A DNA stretch of 7,149 nucleotides from CAYLHS01 sp964496205 (lineage in GTDB: Bacteria; Actinomycetota; Acidimicrobiia; Spongiisociales; UBA4744). The stretch is from NCBI GenBank assembly GCA_964496205.1, contig CAZBXV010000071.1, positions 1 through 7,149 on the forward strand, given 5' to 3'. Of this stretch, positions 1-6,516 are shown in pieces. The translations under genes were made by a program, and so were the position numbers. Under the pieces are notes generated by a model, which was not told where the DNA came from, ran no database searches, and saw only the letters and a program-made list of their open reading frames with translations. How positions within the stretch are numbered: position 1 is the first letter of the stretch; every line of letters begins with the position of its first letter.

Positions 1-65
1 AAGAAACGCCACGGGCTCCTGGGGGGACCGACAAGAAGCCCTACGGGCTCGCCGGGGGGACCGAC
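1..65. repeat. Two tandem copies of a diverged 32-33 bp unit
   Basis: Bases 1-32 and 33-65 are two head-to-tail copies of one unit. On the plus strand both start with AAGAA, share ACGGGCTC in the middle, and end in GGGGGGACCGAC. They differ mainly in the left hairpin arm (ACGCC in the first, GCCCT in the second) and by one base in length. The second copy begins six bases downstream of the gpmA stop. The first touches the window edge, so the array may continue outside. This is read directly from the sequence; what the unit is (intergenic repeat, duplicated terminator, or part of a neighbouring coding repeat) is not known. Confidence 0.75.
33..50 (-). terminator. Possible weak Rho-independent terminator after gpmA
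   Basis: Read on the minus strand, AGCCC (49-45), a GTA loop (44-42) and GGGCT (41-37) form a five base pair stem, extendable by one G-T wobble, followed by TTCTT-like sequence. It lies about 20 bases past the gpmA stop, where the operon would be expected to end. The stem is short and the T-run is interrupted, so termination may be inefficient. In the next repeat copy (1-32) the right arm is changed to GCGTT and the stem is largely lost. Confidence 0.4.
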
Positions 66-70
66 GAGGC

Positions 71-814
71 CTATCCCGCCTGCTTGGCGACCGCTTCGGC
101 AGCCTTCTTGGCGGCCTCCGGGTCACCCAGGTAGGTGCTGCCGACCTTCTCGAGATCGTCACTCAGTTCGTACACGAGCGGAATACCCGTCGGGATGTTC
201 AACGCGGCGATGTCCTCGTCGGAGATGTGGTCGAGACGCTTCACCAGGGCACGCAGGCTGTTGCCGTGCGCGACCACCAAGACCAGCTTGCCGGCACGGA
301 CGTCCGGAACGATCTCGTCGTACCAGTAGGGCATCATCCGCCCCACCACGTCCTTGAGGCACTCGGTCGCCGGCAGCACATCCGGAGCCAGCGACGCATA
401 CCGGCGATCATGAACCGGGTGGCGTGGATCGTCCAGCTTCAGCCGTGGCGGTGGCACGTCGTATGACCGGCGCCACTCGAACACGATCTCCTTGCCGTGC
501 TTCTCGGCGGTCTCCTTCTTGTTGAGGCCCTGCAACCCGCCGTAGTGGCGCTCGTTCAGCCTCCAGTGGCGTTTCACCGGAAGCCACGACAGACCCATCT
601 GGTCTAGTGCCAGGTTGGCCGTCTGGATCGCCCGGTCGAGCAGCGACGTGTGCACCACGTCGAACTCGTACCCCTCATCCTTGAGCAGCTTCCCTGCCGT
701 GACCGCCTCACTGCGCCCCTTGTCGGACAGCGGGACGTCGGTCCAGCCGGTGAATCGGTTCTCCATGTTCCACGTGCTCTCCCCGTGACGGAGCAGCACC
801 AGCCTGTAGCTCAT
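71..814 (-). CDS. gpmA: 2,3-bisphosphoglycerate-dependent phosphoglycerate mutase
   Basis: Interconverts 3-phosphoglycerate and 2-phosphoglycerate in cytosolic glycolysis and gluconeogenesis through a phosphohistidine intermediate primed by 2,3-bisphosphoglycerate. The 247-residue length is normal for the dPGM family. The LRHGES motif gives Arg9 and the phospho-acceptor His10; FTGWTDV follows at 21-27; Arg61 lies in a typical substrate-binding position; NERHYGGLQGLNK (87-99) contains the acid Glu88; LPATECLKDVV (147-157) and AHGNSLRAL (182-190) carry the second catalytic His183. The C-terminal tail is rich in Ala and Lys, a common, variable feature of actinobacterial dPGMs. The ATG at 814 lies nine bases after the tpiA stop and has a GAGAGG ribosome binding site (825-820) five bases upstream that overlaps that stop. 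It is last in the visible operon. All catalytic residues are present, so it should be active. Confidence 0.97.
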   Translation of the reverse strand: MSYRLVLLRHGESTWNMENRFTGWTDVPLSDKGRSEAVTAGKLLKDEGYEFDVVHTSLLDRAIQTANLALDQMGLSWLPVKRHWRLNERHYGGLQGLNKKETAEKHGKEIVFEWRRSYDVPPPRLKLDDPRHPVHDRRYASLAPDVLPATECLKDVVGRMMPYWYDEIVPDVRAGKLVLVVAHGNSLRALVKRLDHISDEDIAALNIPTGIPLVYELSDDLEKVGSTYLGDPEAAKKAAEAVAKQAG

Positions 815-819
815 CAGTA

Positions 820-825
820 CCTCTC
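820..825 (-). promoter_or_regulatory. Ribosome binding site of gpmA, overlapping the tpiA stop
   Basis: On the minus strand GAGAGG (825-820) sits five bases before the gpmA ATG. Its first two bases are the last two of the tpiA TGA stop (826-824). Ribosomes finishing tpiA would therefore stop on top of the gpmA binding site, which favours coupled translation. Confidence 0.75.
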
Positions 826-1591
826 AGACGTAGTAGCGCACGACGGAAGCGAACTTGTCGGGATCGAGCGACGCTCCGCCGACCAGTCCCCCATCGATGT
901 CCTTCTTGGCCATCAACGCGGTGATATTGCCGGGGTTGACCGACCCGCCGTACAGGATCCTCGTCTCCTCGGCGGCGGAACTCCACCGTTCCCGCAGCAT
1001 GTCGCGGATCGACCCGATCATCTCTTGTGCATCCTCCGGCGAGGCAGTCCGCCCGGTACCGATCGCCCAGATCGGCTCGTAGGCGACGACCAGACCTGCC
1101 ACCTGTCCGGCCGACAGGCCCGCCAAACCTCCAGGAACCTGCGATCCGACCCGCTCAGCTGCAATCCCGGCCTCGCGCTCCTCCAGGGTCTCCCCAACGC
1201 ACATGATCGGTGTCATGCCGTGCGCAAGGACTGCCTTGACCTTCTTGTTGACAATGTCGTCCGTTTCGCCGAAGTATTGGCGCCGCTCCGAATGGCCGAC
1301 GATCACGTACTTGACGAACAGTTTCTCGAGCATCACAGGGGCGACTTCGCCCGTGTAGGCGCCCTTCTCCTCGAAATGGACGTTCTGAGCGGCAAGCTGA
1401 ATACGCATGTGGTCCGCCTCGATCACCGTCTGCACCGACCGCAGCGCCGTGAACGGAGGGGCAATTCCCACATCGACCCTGTCGTAGTCCTTCGGGTCAA
1501 GCCGGTAGTGCAGCTTCTGGACCATCTGGATGGCCTCCAGATGTGTTGCGTTCATCTTCCAGTTGCCAACCATCAGGTTCTTGCGAGCCAT
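824..1591 (-). CDS. tpiA: Triosephosphate isomerase
   Basis: Interconverts dihydroxyacetone phosphate and glyceraldehyde 3-phosphate in the cytosol. The protein is a 255-residue TIM barrel, the usual size. Visible active-site elements are GNWKMN (9-14) with Asn10 and Lys12, GHSERR (99-104) with catalytic His100, YEPIWAIGTG (171-180) with catalytic base Glu172 and the mobile loop 6, and YGGSVNPGN (214-222), followed by DGGLVGGASL (233-242), which closes on the substrate phosphate. The chosen start is the ATG at 1591, which shares its A with the pgk TGA stop (TGATG). A GTG nine bases upstream would add three residues, but it overlaps the ribosome binding site and would displace the family's normal N-terminus. 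Positioned between pgk and gpmA, it supplies substrate to the pathway that the flanking enzymes complete. No missing residues or breaks are seen. Confidence 0.98.
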   Translation of the reverse strand: MARKNLMVGNWKMNATHLEAIQMVQKLHYRLDPKDYDRVDVGIAPPFTALRSVQTVIEADHMRIQLAAQNVHFEEKGAYTGEVAPVMLEKLFVKYVIVGHSERRQYFGETDDIVNKKVKAVLAHGMTPIMCVGETLEEREAGIAAERVGSQVPGGLAGLSAGQVAGLVVAYEPIWAIGTGRTASPEDAQEMIGSIRDMLRERWSSAAEETRILYGGSVNPGNITALMAKKDIDGGLVGGASLDPDKFASVVRYYV

Positions 1592-2769
1592 CACACCCAC
1601 CTCTCGAGTACCGCGACGCCAGGCAGCGTCTTGCCTTCCAACATCTCGAGCCCTGCCCCCCCGCCGGTCGACAGGTGCGACACGGTGTCTTCGAGACCGA
1701 GCAGGCGCATCGCGGCGACCGAGTCACCGCCACCCACCACACTGAACCCTTCGAAGTCACTGAGCGACCTCGCGACACGCTCGGTGCCGGCACGGAAACG
1801 CTCCCACTCGAACACGCCCATCGGGCCGTTCCAGAACACGCTGCGTGACCCGTGGATCACCGACGCGAACCGTTCTGCGGTGACAGGGCCGATATCCAGC
1901 CCCATCCAGTCTTCAGGGATGTCGTTACGAGGCACCACCCTGGAGTTGGCGTCGGCCGCGAACGTATCGGCAACGACCAGATCTTCAGGGAGGCTGATCC
2001 TGTCACCGTCGGGCGACCCGAGCAGTTCCCCGATCTCCTCTACCCGGTCTTCTTCGAACAGTGACGAGCCAATCTCGTAGCCTTCGGCGGCCATCAGCGT
2101 GTAGCACATGCCTCCACCGATCAGCATCATGTCCACTCTTGGCAGCAGCGATCGGATGACGGCCAGCTTGTCGGAGATCTTCGCTCCGCCGAGCACGACG
2201 GTGAACGGCCGTTCTGGTGATTCGAGAAGCTTGGAGAGTGCCGCGACTTCTGCGACCAGCAGCGGTCCTGCCACCGACCGGACCCGTTCGGCCACACCCA
2301 CGGTCGACGCATGGGCTCGATGCGCGGTCCCGAAGGCGTCCAGCACAAACATGTCGCAGAGGCGTGCGAGACCGTCCGCGAGGGCAGGATCGTTCTTGGT
2401 TTCCCCGGCCTCGAAACGGGTGTTCTCCAGCAGAAGCACATCGCCGGCCTGAGCGGTCGACACGGCCGCCTCTACGTCCGGTCCCACCACCGCGTCGAGC
2501 TTCTGAACGGGGAACCCGCCAAGTTCACTCATCCGTTTGGCAACAGGATCCATGGCGAGCGCCGGGTCGCTGCCTTTCGGCCTTCCGAGGTGACTGCACA
2601 CGATCACGGTGGCACCGGCGTCTCGGAGCCGGGCGATCGTCGGCAGGCTCTTGCGGATACGGAAGTCGTCTGAGACGTCGCCGTCGGCGAGCGGCACGTT
2701 CAGGTCTGAACGCACGAGCACGCGCTTACCCGCGACATCGATGTTGTCAAGTGTCAGGAATCTCGCCAC
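1591..2769 (-). CDS. pgk: Phosphoglycerate kinase
   Basis: Catalyses reversible phosphoryl transfer between 1,3-bisphosphoglycerate and ADP, the first ATP-yielding step of lower glycolysis; cytosolic. With the GTG at 2769 as start the protein has 392 residues, typical of bacterial PGK. N-terminal substrate domain: VRSDLNVP (19-26), Arg37 before SLPTI, SHLGRPKG (59-66), LLENTRF (112-118) and GTAHRAHAS (147-155). C-terminal nucleotide domain: GGAKISDK (194-201), LIGGGM (216-221), NGPMGVFE (314-321), GGGDSVAA (346-353) and STGGGAGLEML (367-377). The reading frame is open much further upstream, to 2964, but that stretch overlaps yvcK and does not resemble PGK; a GGAGG five bases before the GTG fixes the start. 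It follows yvcK by ten bases, with no whiA or gap between, and overlaps tpiA by one base. Confidence 0.98.
   Translation of the reverse strand: MARFLTLDNIDVAGKRVLVRSDLNVPLADGDVSDDFRIRKSLPTIARLRDAGATVIVCSHLGRPKGSDPALAMDPVAKRMSELGGFPVQKLDAVVGPDVEAAVSTAQAGDVLLLENTRFEAGETKNDPALADGLARLCDMFVLDAFGTAHRAHASTVGVAERVRSVAGPLLVAEVAALSKLLESPERPFTVVLGGAKISDKLAVIRSLLPRVDMMLIGGGMCYTLMAAEGYEIGSSLFEEDRVEEIGELLGSPDGDRISLPEDLVVADTFAADANSRVVPRNDIPEDWMGLDIGPVTAERFASVIHGSRSVFWNGPMGVFEWERFRAGTERVARSLSDFEGFSVVGGGDSVAAMRLLGLEDTVSHLSTGGGAGLEMLEGKTLPGVAVLERWV
1600..1605 (-). promoter_or_regulatory. Ribosome binding site of tpiA that selects the ATG at 1591
   Basis: On the minus strand GAGAGG (1605-1600), continuing into TGG, lies eight bases before the ATG at 1591. 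It overlaps the alternative GTG at 1600, which argues against that codon being the start. The site lies inside the end of pgk. The same GAGAGGT string precedes gpmA. Confidence 0.7.
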
Positions 2770-2774
2770 GAAAA

Positions 2775-2779
2775 CCTCC
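2775..2779 (-). promoter_or_regulatory. Strong ribosome binding site deciding the GTG start of pgk
   Basis: GGAGG (2779-2775 on the minus strand) directly follows the yvcK TGA stop, and the five bases TTTTC separate it from the GTG at 2769. The initiation signal therefore fills the entire ten-base gap between yvcK and pgk, leaving no room for a separate promoter there. Confidence 0.85.
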
Positions 2780-3739
2780 TCAGGCCAGATCAGCGAGTTG
2801 TGCCCCCAATGCGATCGGGTCGTGTTGTGGCCACTCGGCCTCGGTGTCGAGCAGGTCTCGCTCGACCATTCGCCATCCGAGTGCCTCGACGTCATCGGCC
2901 CGGTAGCGAAGCTGATGGACCGGCTCCGGAACGTCGAACGTGGCGCTGTTCGCGACGATAACACCCGTTCTGCGCAGTCCGGTCAAGCGTCCCAGCGCCT
3001 CGAGATGGGCTCTCCCGTCCATGTCGAGTGTCTCGGCATCCTGGGATGTCAGGTTGGCGACGAACACCAGCTTGCCGGCCGCGGCGTCGATAGTGTCGAC
3101 CATGCCCGGCACGATCAGCGCGGAGATGACCGACGTGTACAGGCTGCCCGGGCCGAGAATGATCTGGTCGGCGAAACGAATGGCGTGCAGGGCCGCTGCG
3201 CTCGCGTGTTCATCGGCAGGTTCGATCGCCAGGCTGTTGATCGTGCCTCTCGTTCGGGTGATCGCGACCTCACCGTCTACCCACTGGCCATCGATGTCTG
3301 CTCGCAGGTGTAGTGACCGGTCGGCGACCGGGATGACGTCGCCTCGTGCGCCGAGCAGTGTGCCGGCGATCCTGACGGCCGTCGGGAAGCTGCCGAAGAT
3401 GTCGTGCATCGCGGCGAGCATCAGATTCCCCAACGAGTGACCTGCCACATCTGTCGTGTCGAAGCGGTATGCGAACAGCTCGCGCCACACGGACGGTTCG
3501 GGGCTGAGCGCCATCAGACATTTGCGGATGTCGCCCGGTGGTGGGATCGGAAGCACCGAGGTGAGCCTGCCTGAGGACCCACCGTCGTCGGCGACGGTGA
3601 CGATTGCCGATACCTCCCCGGCGTAGAGCTGGACGGCCTGGAGAACCTGGGCGAGCCCGTGGCCACCGCCGATTGCCACGACCCGTGGACCTTCGATGTC
3701 GAGGCCGAGCGGATCGAGAGCAACCTCGGGCAGTGTCAT
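2780..3739 (-). CDS. yvcK: YvcK/CofD-like gluconeogenesis and cell-envelope regulator
   Basis: Member of the YvcK (gluconeogenesis factor) branch of the CofD-like superfamily. Relatives in Bacillus and mycobacteria bind UDP-sugars such as UDP-GlcNAc and are needed for normal growth and shape on gluconeogenic carbon sources; no enzymatic activity is established. The 319 residues show the family marks in order: VVAIGGGHGL (20-29), a Rossmann-like nucleotide loop; VTVADDGGSSGRL (47-59); PPGDIRKCLMAL (67-78); GHSLGNL (100-106); and ILGPGSLYTSV (194-204). The ATG at 3739 overlaps the rapZ stop as ATGA, so translation is probably coupled. The open frame extends to 3844, but the extra residues are Arg-rich and lie inside rapZ. 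True CofD (F420 biosynthesis) is less likely given the motifs and the rapZ neighbour. whiA, which usually follows, is absent. Confidence 0.93.
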   Translation of the reverse strand: MTLPEVALDPLGLDIEGPRVVAIGGGHGLAQVLQAVQLYAGEVSAIVTVADDGGSSGRLTSVLPIPPPGDIRKCLMALSPEPSVWRELFAYRFDTTDVAGHSLGNLMLAAMHDIFGSFPTAVRIAGTLLGARGDVIPVADRSLHLRADIDGQWVDGEVAITRTRGTINSLAIEPADEHASAAALHAIRFADQIILGPGSLYTSVISALIVPGMVDTIDAAAGKLVFVANLTSQDAETLDMDGRAHLEALGRLTGLRRTGVIVANSATFDVPEPVHQLRYRADDVEALGWRMVERDLLDTEAEWPQHDPIALGAQLADLA

Positions 3740-4614
3740 CGATTCACGTCCCGATGCCTGACCGTTGCGCGTACGTCTCGTCCGTCGAGCCAGGTTGCGA
3801 GCGCTTCGGCGATCGCAACAGACCGGTGCTTCCCTCCTGTGCATCCGATGCCGATGCTCAGATACGACTTGCCTTCGTGAAGGAACCGCGGGATCAGGAA
3901 GTCGACGAGAGCCTGGATTTTCTGGAGGAACTCCTGGGCGTCATGGTCGTCCAGCACGTAGCGGCGTACGTCGGGGTCGAGGCCCGTGTGGTCGCGGAGT
4001 TCCGGTACCCAGAACGGGTTGGGAAGGAATCGCACATCGAGAAGCAGGTCGGCGTCGCGTGGCGCTCCGTGTTTGAACCCGAACGACGACACGGCGACGC
4101 GCATTGGGCGTTCTCTTCGTGTGCCCAGGAACTCGTGTTCCAGCCTGCGTCGCAGCTCGTGAATGTTGGTGTCGGACGTGTCGATCACGAAGTCGGCGTC
4201 CGCACGCAGTTCGGCGAGGAAGGACCTTTCTCTTTCGATCGAGTCGCTGAGGGTGTCCCCGGCGACGGGATGGGGTCTGCGGTTCTCCTCGAACCGTCTG
4301 ATGAGCACTTCGTCGGTCGCGTCGAGGAACAGGAGGAACGCGTCGACTCCTGCGCGTTCGAGGTTGTCGATCGCGTCTTTGATGTCGTCGACCGGATAGC
4401 CGCCGCGTGCGTCGACCACGACGGCCAAGTTTCTCGGTGCCGGCGAGTCCTCGTTGTGGTCGACCACGTCGTCGATGAGGTCGGGTGGCAGGTTGTCGAC
4501 GACGAGATAGTCGAGATCTTCGAGCACTTTCGCCGTGGTGGATCGTCCGGCACCCGACATGCCGGTGACGATCAGTACGTGCGGTTGGTCGGGAGAACGA
4601 TCTATGTCAGCCAC
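3736..4614 (-). CDS. rapZ: RapZ-type nucleotide-binding adaptor/regulator
   Basis: RapZ (YvcJ/YhbJ) family. In Escherichia coli RapZ senses glucosamine-6-phosphate and directs RNase E to the small RNA GlmZ; in Gram-positives the protein binds or hydrolyses nucleotides and its target is unclear. Full length at 292 residues. N-terminal P-loop domain: GMSGAGRST (18-26), with Arg at the usual Lys position, YLVVDNLP (36-43) and a Walker B-like VVVDAR (65-70). C-terminal domain: SFGFKHGAPRDADLLLDVRF (177-196) followed by LPNP, then IGIGCTGGKHRSV (254-266), the most diagnostic motif. The GTG at 4614 is chosen because GGAGG lies six bases upstream and the next family-conserved residues start near 12. 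It is 48 bases after uvrC and overlaps yvcK by four bases. The E. coli RNA targets are not expected in this lineage, so the cellular role is inferred only as metabolic or envelope regulation. Confidence 0.94.
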   Translation of the reverse strand: MADIDRSPDQPHVLIVTGMSGAGRSTTAKVLEDLDYLVVDNLPPDLIDDVVDHNEDSPAPRNLAVVVDARGGYPVDDIKDAIDNLERAGVDAFLLFLDATDEVLIRRFEENRRPHPVAGDTLSDSIERERSFLAELRADADFVIDTSDTNIHELRRRLEHEFLGTRRERPMRVAVSSFGFKHGAPRDADLLLDVRFLPNPFWVPELRDHTGLDPDVRRYVLDDHDAQEFLQKIQALVDFLIPRFLHEGKSYLSIGIGCTGGKHRSVAIAEALATWLDGRDVRATVRHRDVNR

Positions 4615-4620
4615 AGGTTG

Positions 4621-4625
4621 CCTCC
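4621..4625 (-). promoter_or_regulatory. Ribosome binding site deciding the GTG start of rapZ
   Basis: GGAGG (4625-4621 on the minus strand) is separated by six bases from the GTG at 4614. It is the only clear element in the 48-base uvrC-rapZ gap; I see no convincing promoter or hairpin terminator there. Confidence 0.8.
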
Positions 4626-4662
4626 ATCTCGATCACCAGCCCACGACTCGCGGGGAAGCCAC

Positions 4663-6489
4663 TCACTTTTCTTGCCCGTGGAGCGCAGCATACAGGCCCT
4701 CTGCGACGCCTTGTGGGACCACTTCTGCCAGCGCTTCCAGCGGTGCGGCCCGCATCTTCTTGAGCGACCCGAACCTGCGAAGGAGCTGCTTTTTGCGGGT
4801 GGGTCCGATGCCGTCGACGTCGTCGAGTGTGGAGTCGATCATCGAACGCGACCGAAGGGTCCGGTGGTAGGTGATCGCGAAGCGGTGTGCTTCGTCGCGG
4901 ACACGTTGTAGCAGGTGGAGGGCTTCTTCGTCCCTCGGGATCCGCACCGGATCTGCAACACCGGGCAGGTAGACCTCCTCCATCTTCTTGGCGAGGCCGG
5001 CCGCCGGGATGTCGAGACCGAGTTCGTCGAGGACCTTCACGGCCCGTCCGAGCTGTCCTGCTCCCCCGTCGATCAGTACAAGTGACGGGGGGTACGAGAA
5101 TCGACCGCGTTCTTCGACCGGCCGGTCCCGTTCGGCGAGATAGGCCTTGAAGCGCCGCCGGAGCACCTCCTCCATCGACGCGAAGTCGTCCTGGCCTTCG
5201 ACTGTCTTGACTCTGAATCTCCGGTAGGCGGACCGTTTCGGCAGTCCGTCTTCGAGCACGACCATCGACCCGACCGTGTTGGTTCCTTGGATCGTGGAGA
5301 TGTCGTACGCCTCGATTCGCAGGGGCGCGTCGGGCAGGTCGAGGGCGTCCTGGAGGCTGCGAAGCGCCCGCGCCCGGGCGTTGTGGTCGGCCTGGCGGCG
5401 CAGCCGGTGGCGCGCGAATGCTTCGACTGCGTTGGCGTGGGCGGTTTCCATGAGGCGGCGTTTCACACCGCGCCGCGGGACTCGCAGGGTGACCTTCGAT
5501 CCACGCCGTTCGCCGAGCCACCCTTCACGTGCGTCCTGATCGGGTGGCATTTCTTCGACGAGGATCAACTTGGGTGGCGTGTCGTCTCGGTAGATCTGCC
5601 CGAGGAGTTGTCCGATCAGCTCGGCGTTGGACAGGAGCTCCACCTTGTCGATGATGGTGCCAAATCGCCCGACCACCCGGCCGCGGCGCACTCGCAGCAC
5701 TTGCATGGATGCTTCGAGGTCGTCTTCGTCGATGGCGATCACGTCGAAGTTCTCCGGCCGTTCGGTGACGACCTCTTGACGAGCGAGAGCCTTTTCGATG
5801 TCGGCGAGTCGATCCCGGTAGCGGGCGGCGAGTTCGTATTCGAGACGGTCAGATGCTTGACCCATTTGCGTGTGGAGGCGTGTGACGATCTCGCTCGAGT
5901 CGCCGTCGAGGAAGGAGGCAAGACCGTCGACCATCTCGTCGTACTCCTCGTGCGTGACCTCTCCGATGCACGGTCCGGAGCATTTCTCGATGTGGAACAG
6001 CAGGCATGGACGTCCCATCCGTTGCTGGCGGCGGAACAGGCCATCCGTGCACGTGCGGATGGGGAATGTCTTGAGGAGCAAGTCGAGGGTCGAGCGGATG
6101 GCATATGCCTGGGCGTAGGGACCGAAGTACTGGGTTCCTTTGCGTTTGGCGCCACGCATGACCCTGGCGCGTGGCCACTCGTCGCTGCGGGTGATCGCAA
6201 GGAATGGGTAGGACTTGTCATCCCTCAATCGGATGTTGAACCGCGGCTTGTGCTTCTGGATGAGCGAGTACTCGAGCATCACGGCCTCGGCTTCGGTGGC
6301 GGTGACGATCCACTCGACCGTCTCTGCCTCGTCCACCTTCGATGCTCCGGGCCCGACCTGGTTGAAGTGGTTGACGACTCGTTTGCGCAGCGACTTGGCC
6401 TTGCCGACGTACAGGACTTGCCCGTGCGGGTCTCGGAACAGGTAGGCGCCGGGAAGGTCGGGAATCTCGGACGGTTTCGGGCGCTGCAT
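4663..6489 (-). CDS. uvrC: UvrABC excinuclease subunit C
   Basis: Makes the 3' and 5' incisions around DNA lesions after UvrA/UvrB loading in nucleotide excision repair. Full length at 608 residues. Domains in order: GIY-YIG nuclease (about 12-90), in the form GAY (14-16) and LYVGKAKSLRKRV (26-38), with Glu73 in MLEYSLIQ; YFGPY (121-125); a cysteine cluster Cys147, Cys162, Cys170, Cys174 matching the iron-sulphur ligands reported for E. coli UvrC; a UVR UvrB-binding helix pair (about 200-240); an RNase H-like nuclease with Asp396 (EAYDIST), Asp474 (LIDGGAGQL) and His535 (DEAHRFAITYHR); and tandem helix-hairpin-helix segments (about 555-600, VDGIGPTRKKQLL). The ATG at 6489 gives the normal UvrC N-terminus but has no Shine-Dalgarno sequence. 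It sits 27 bases after the methyltransferase gene and 48 before rapZ, the customary actinobacterial position. Confidence 0.98.
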   Translation of the reverse strand: MQRPKPSEIPDLPGAYLFRDPHGQVLYVGKAKSLRKRVVNHFNQVGPGASKVDEAETVEWIVTATEAEAVMLEYSLIQKHKPRFNIRLRDDKSYPFLAITRSDEWPRARVMRGAKRKGTQYFGPYAQAYAIRSTLDLLLKTFPIRTCTDGLFRRQQRMGRPCLLFHIEKCSGPCIGEVTHEEYDEMVDGLASFLDGDSSEIVTRLHTQMGQASDRLEYELAARYRDRLADIEKALARQEVVTERPENFDVIAIDEDDLEASMQVLRVRRGRVVGRFGTIIDKVELLSNAELIGQLLGQIYRDDTPPKLILVEEMPPDQDAREGWLGERRGSKVTLRVPRRGVKRRLMETAHANAVEAFARHRLRRQADHNARARALRSLQDALDLPDAPLRIEAYDISTIQGTNTVGSMVVLEDGLPKRSAYRRFRVKTVEGQDDFASMEEVLRRRFKAYLAERDRPVEERGRFSYPPSLVLIDGGAGQLGRAVKVLDELGLDIPAAGLAKKMEEVYLPGVADPVRIPRDEEALHLLQRVRDEAHRFAITYHRTLRSRSMIDSTLDDVDGIGPTRKKQLLRRFGSLKKMRAAPLEALAEVVPQGVAEGLYAALHGQEK

Positions 6490-6497
6490 CGAAGTCG

Positions 6498-6503
6498 AGT
6501 GTA
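6498..6503 (-). promoter_or_regulatory. Candidate -10 element for a leaderless uvrC transcript
   Basis: On the minus strand TACACT (6503-6498), preceded by GA, fits the actinobacterial TANNNT -10 pattern. It ends eight bases before the uvrC ATG, so transcription would begin at or next to the A of the start codon. No Shine-Dalgarno sequence lies upstream of this ATG, which suits leaderless initiation. No good -35 hexamer is visible about 17 bases further up. A short pattern like this can occur by chance. Confidence 0.35.
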
Positions 6504-6516
6504 TCGGCGGTCCCGG

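Noticed and set aside
1..65. CRISPR array
   Set aside because: The two copies adjoin without spacers and differ from each other, so they are tandem repeats rather than repeat-spacer units.
650..2080. Long plus-strand open frame across tpiA and pgk
   Set aside because: It is antisense to two unmistakable enzymes and its product has no recognisable motif and a skewed Arg/His/Pro composition typical of the reverse frame of G+C-rich genes.
2770..2964. N-terminal extension of pgk upstream of the GTG at 2769
   Set aside because: The extra 65 residues do not look like PGK, overlap the yvcK coding region, and the GGAGG at 2779-2775 marks the GTG.
3740..3844. N-terminal extension of yvcK
   Set aside because: The 35 extra residues are Arg-rich, lie inside the conserved end of rapZ, and the ATGA overlap gives a natural start.
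4615..4662. Promoter, small RNA or terminator between uvrC and rapZ
   Set aside because: Apart from the rapZ ribosome binding site, no hairpin with a T-run and no convincing -35/-10 pair is visible in these 48 bases.
3604..4911. Long plus-strand open frame across yvcK, rapZ and the end of uvrC
   Set aside because: It spans three real genes on the opposite strand and resembles no family; its length follows from the scarcity of stop codons at high G+C.
4607..5521. Minus-strand alternative frame inside uvrC
   Set aside because: Arg/Pro-rich shadow of the uvrC frame, which shows full domain conservation in the same region.
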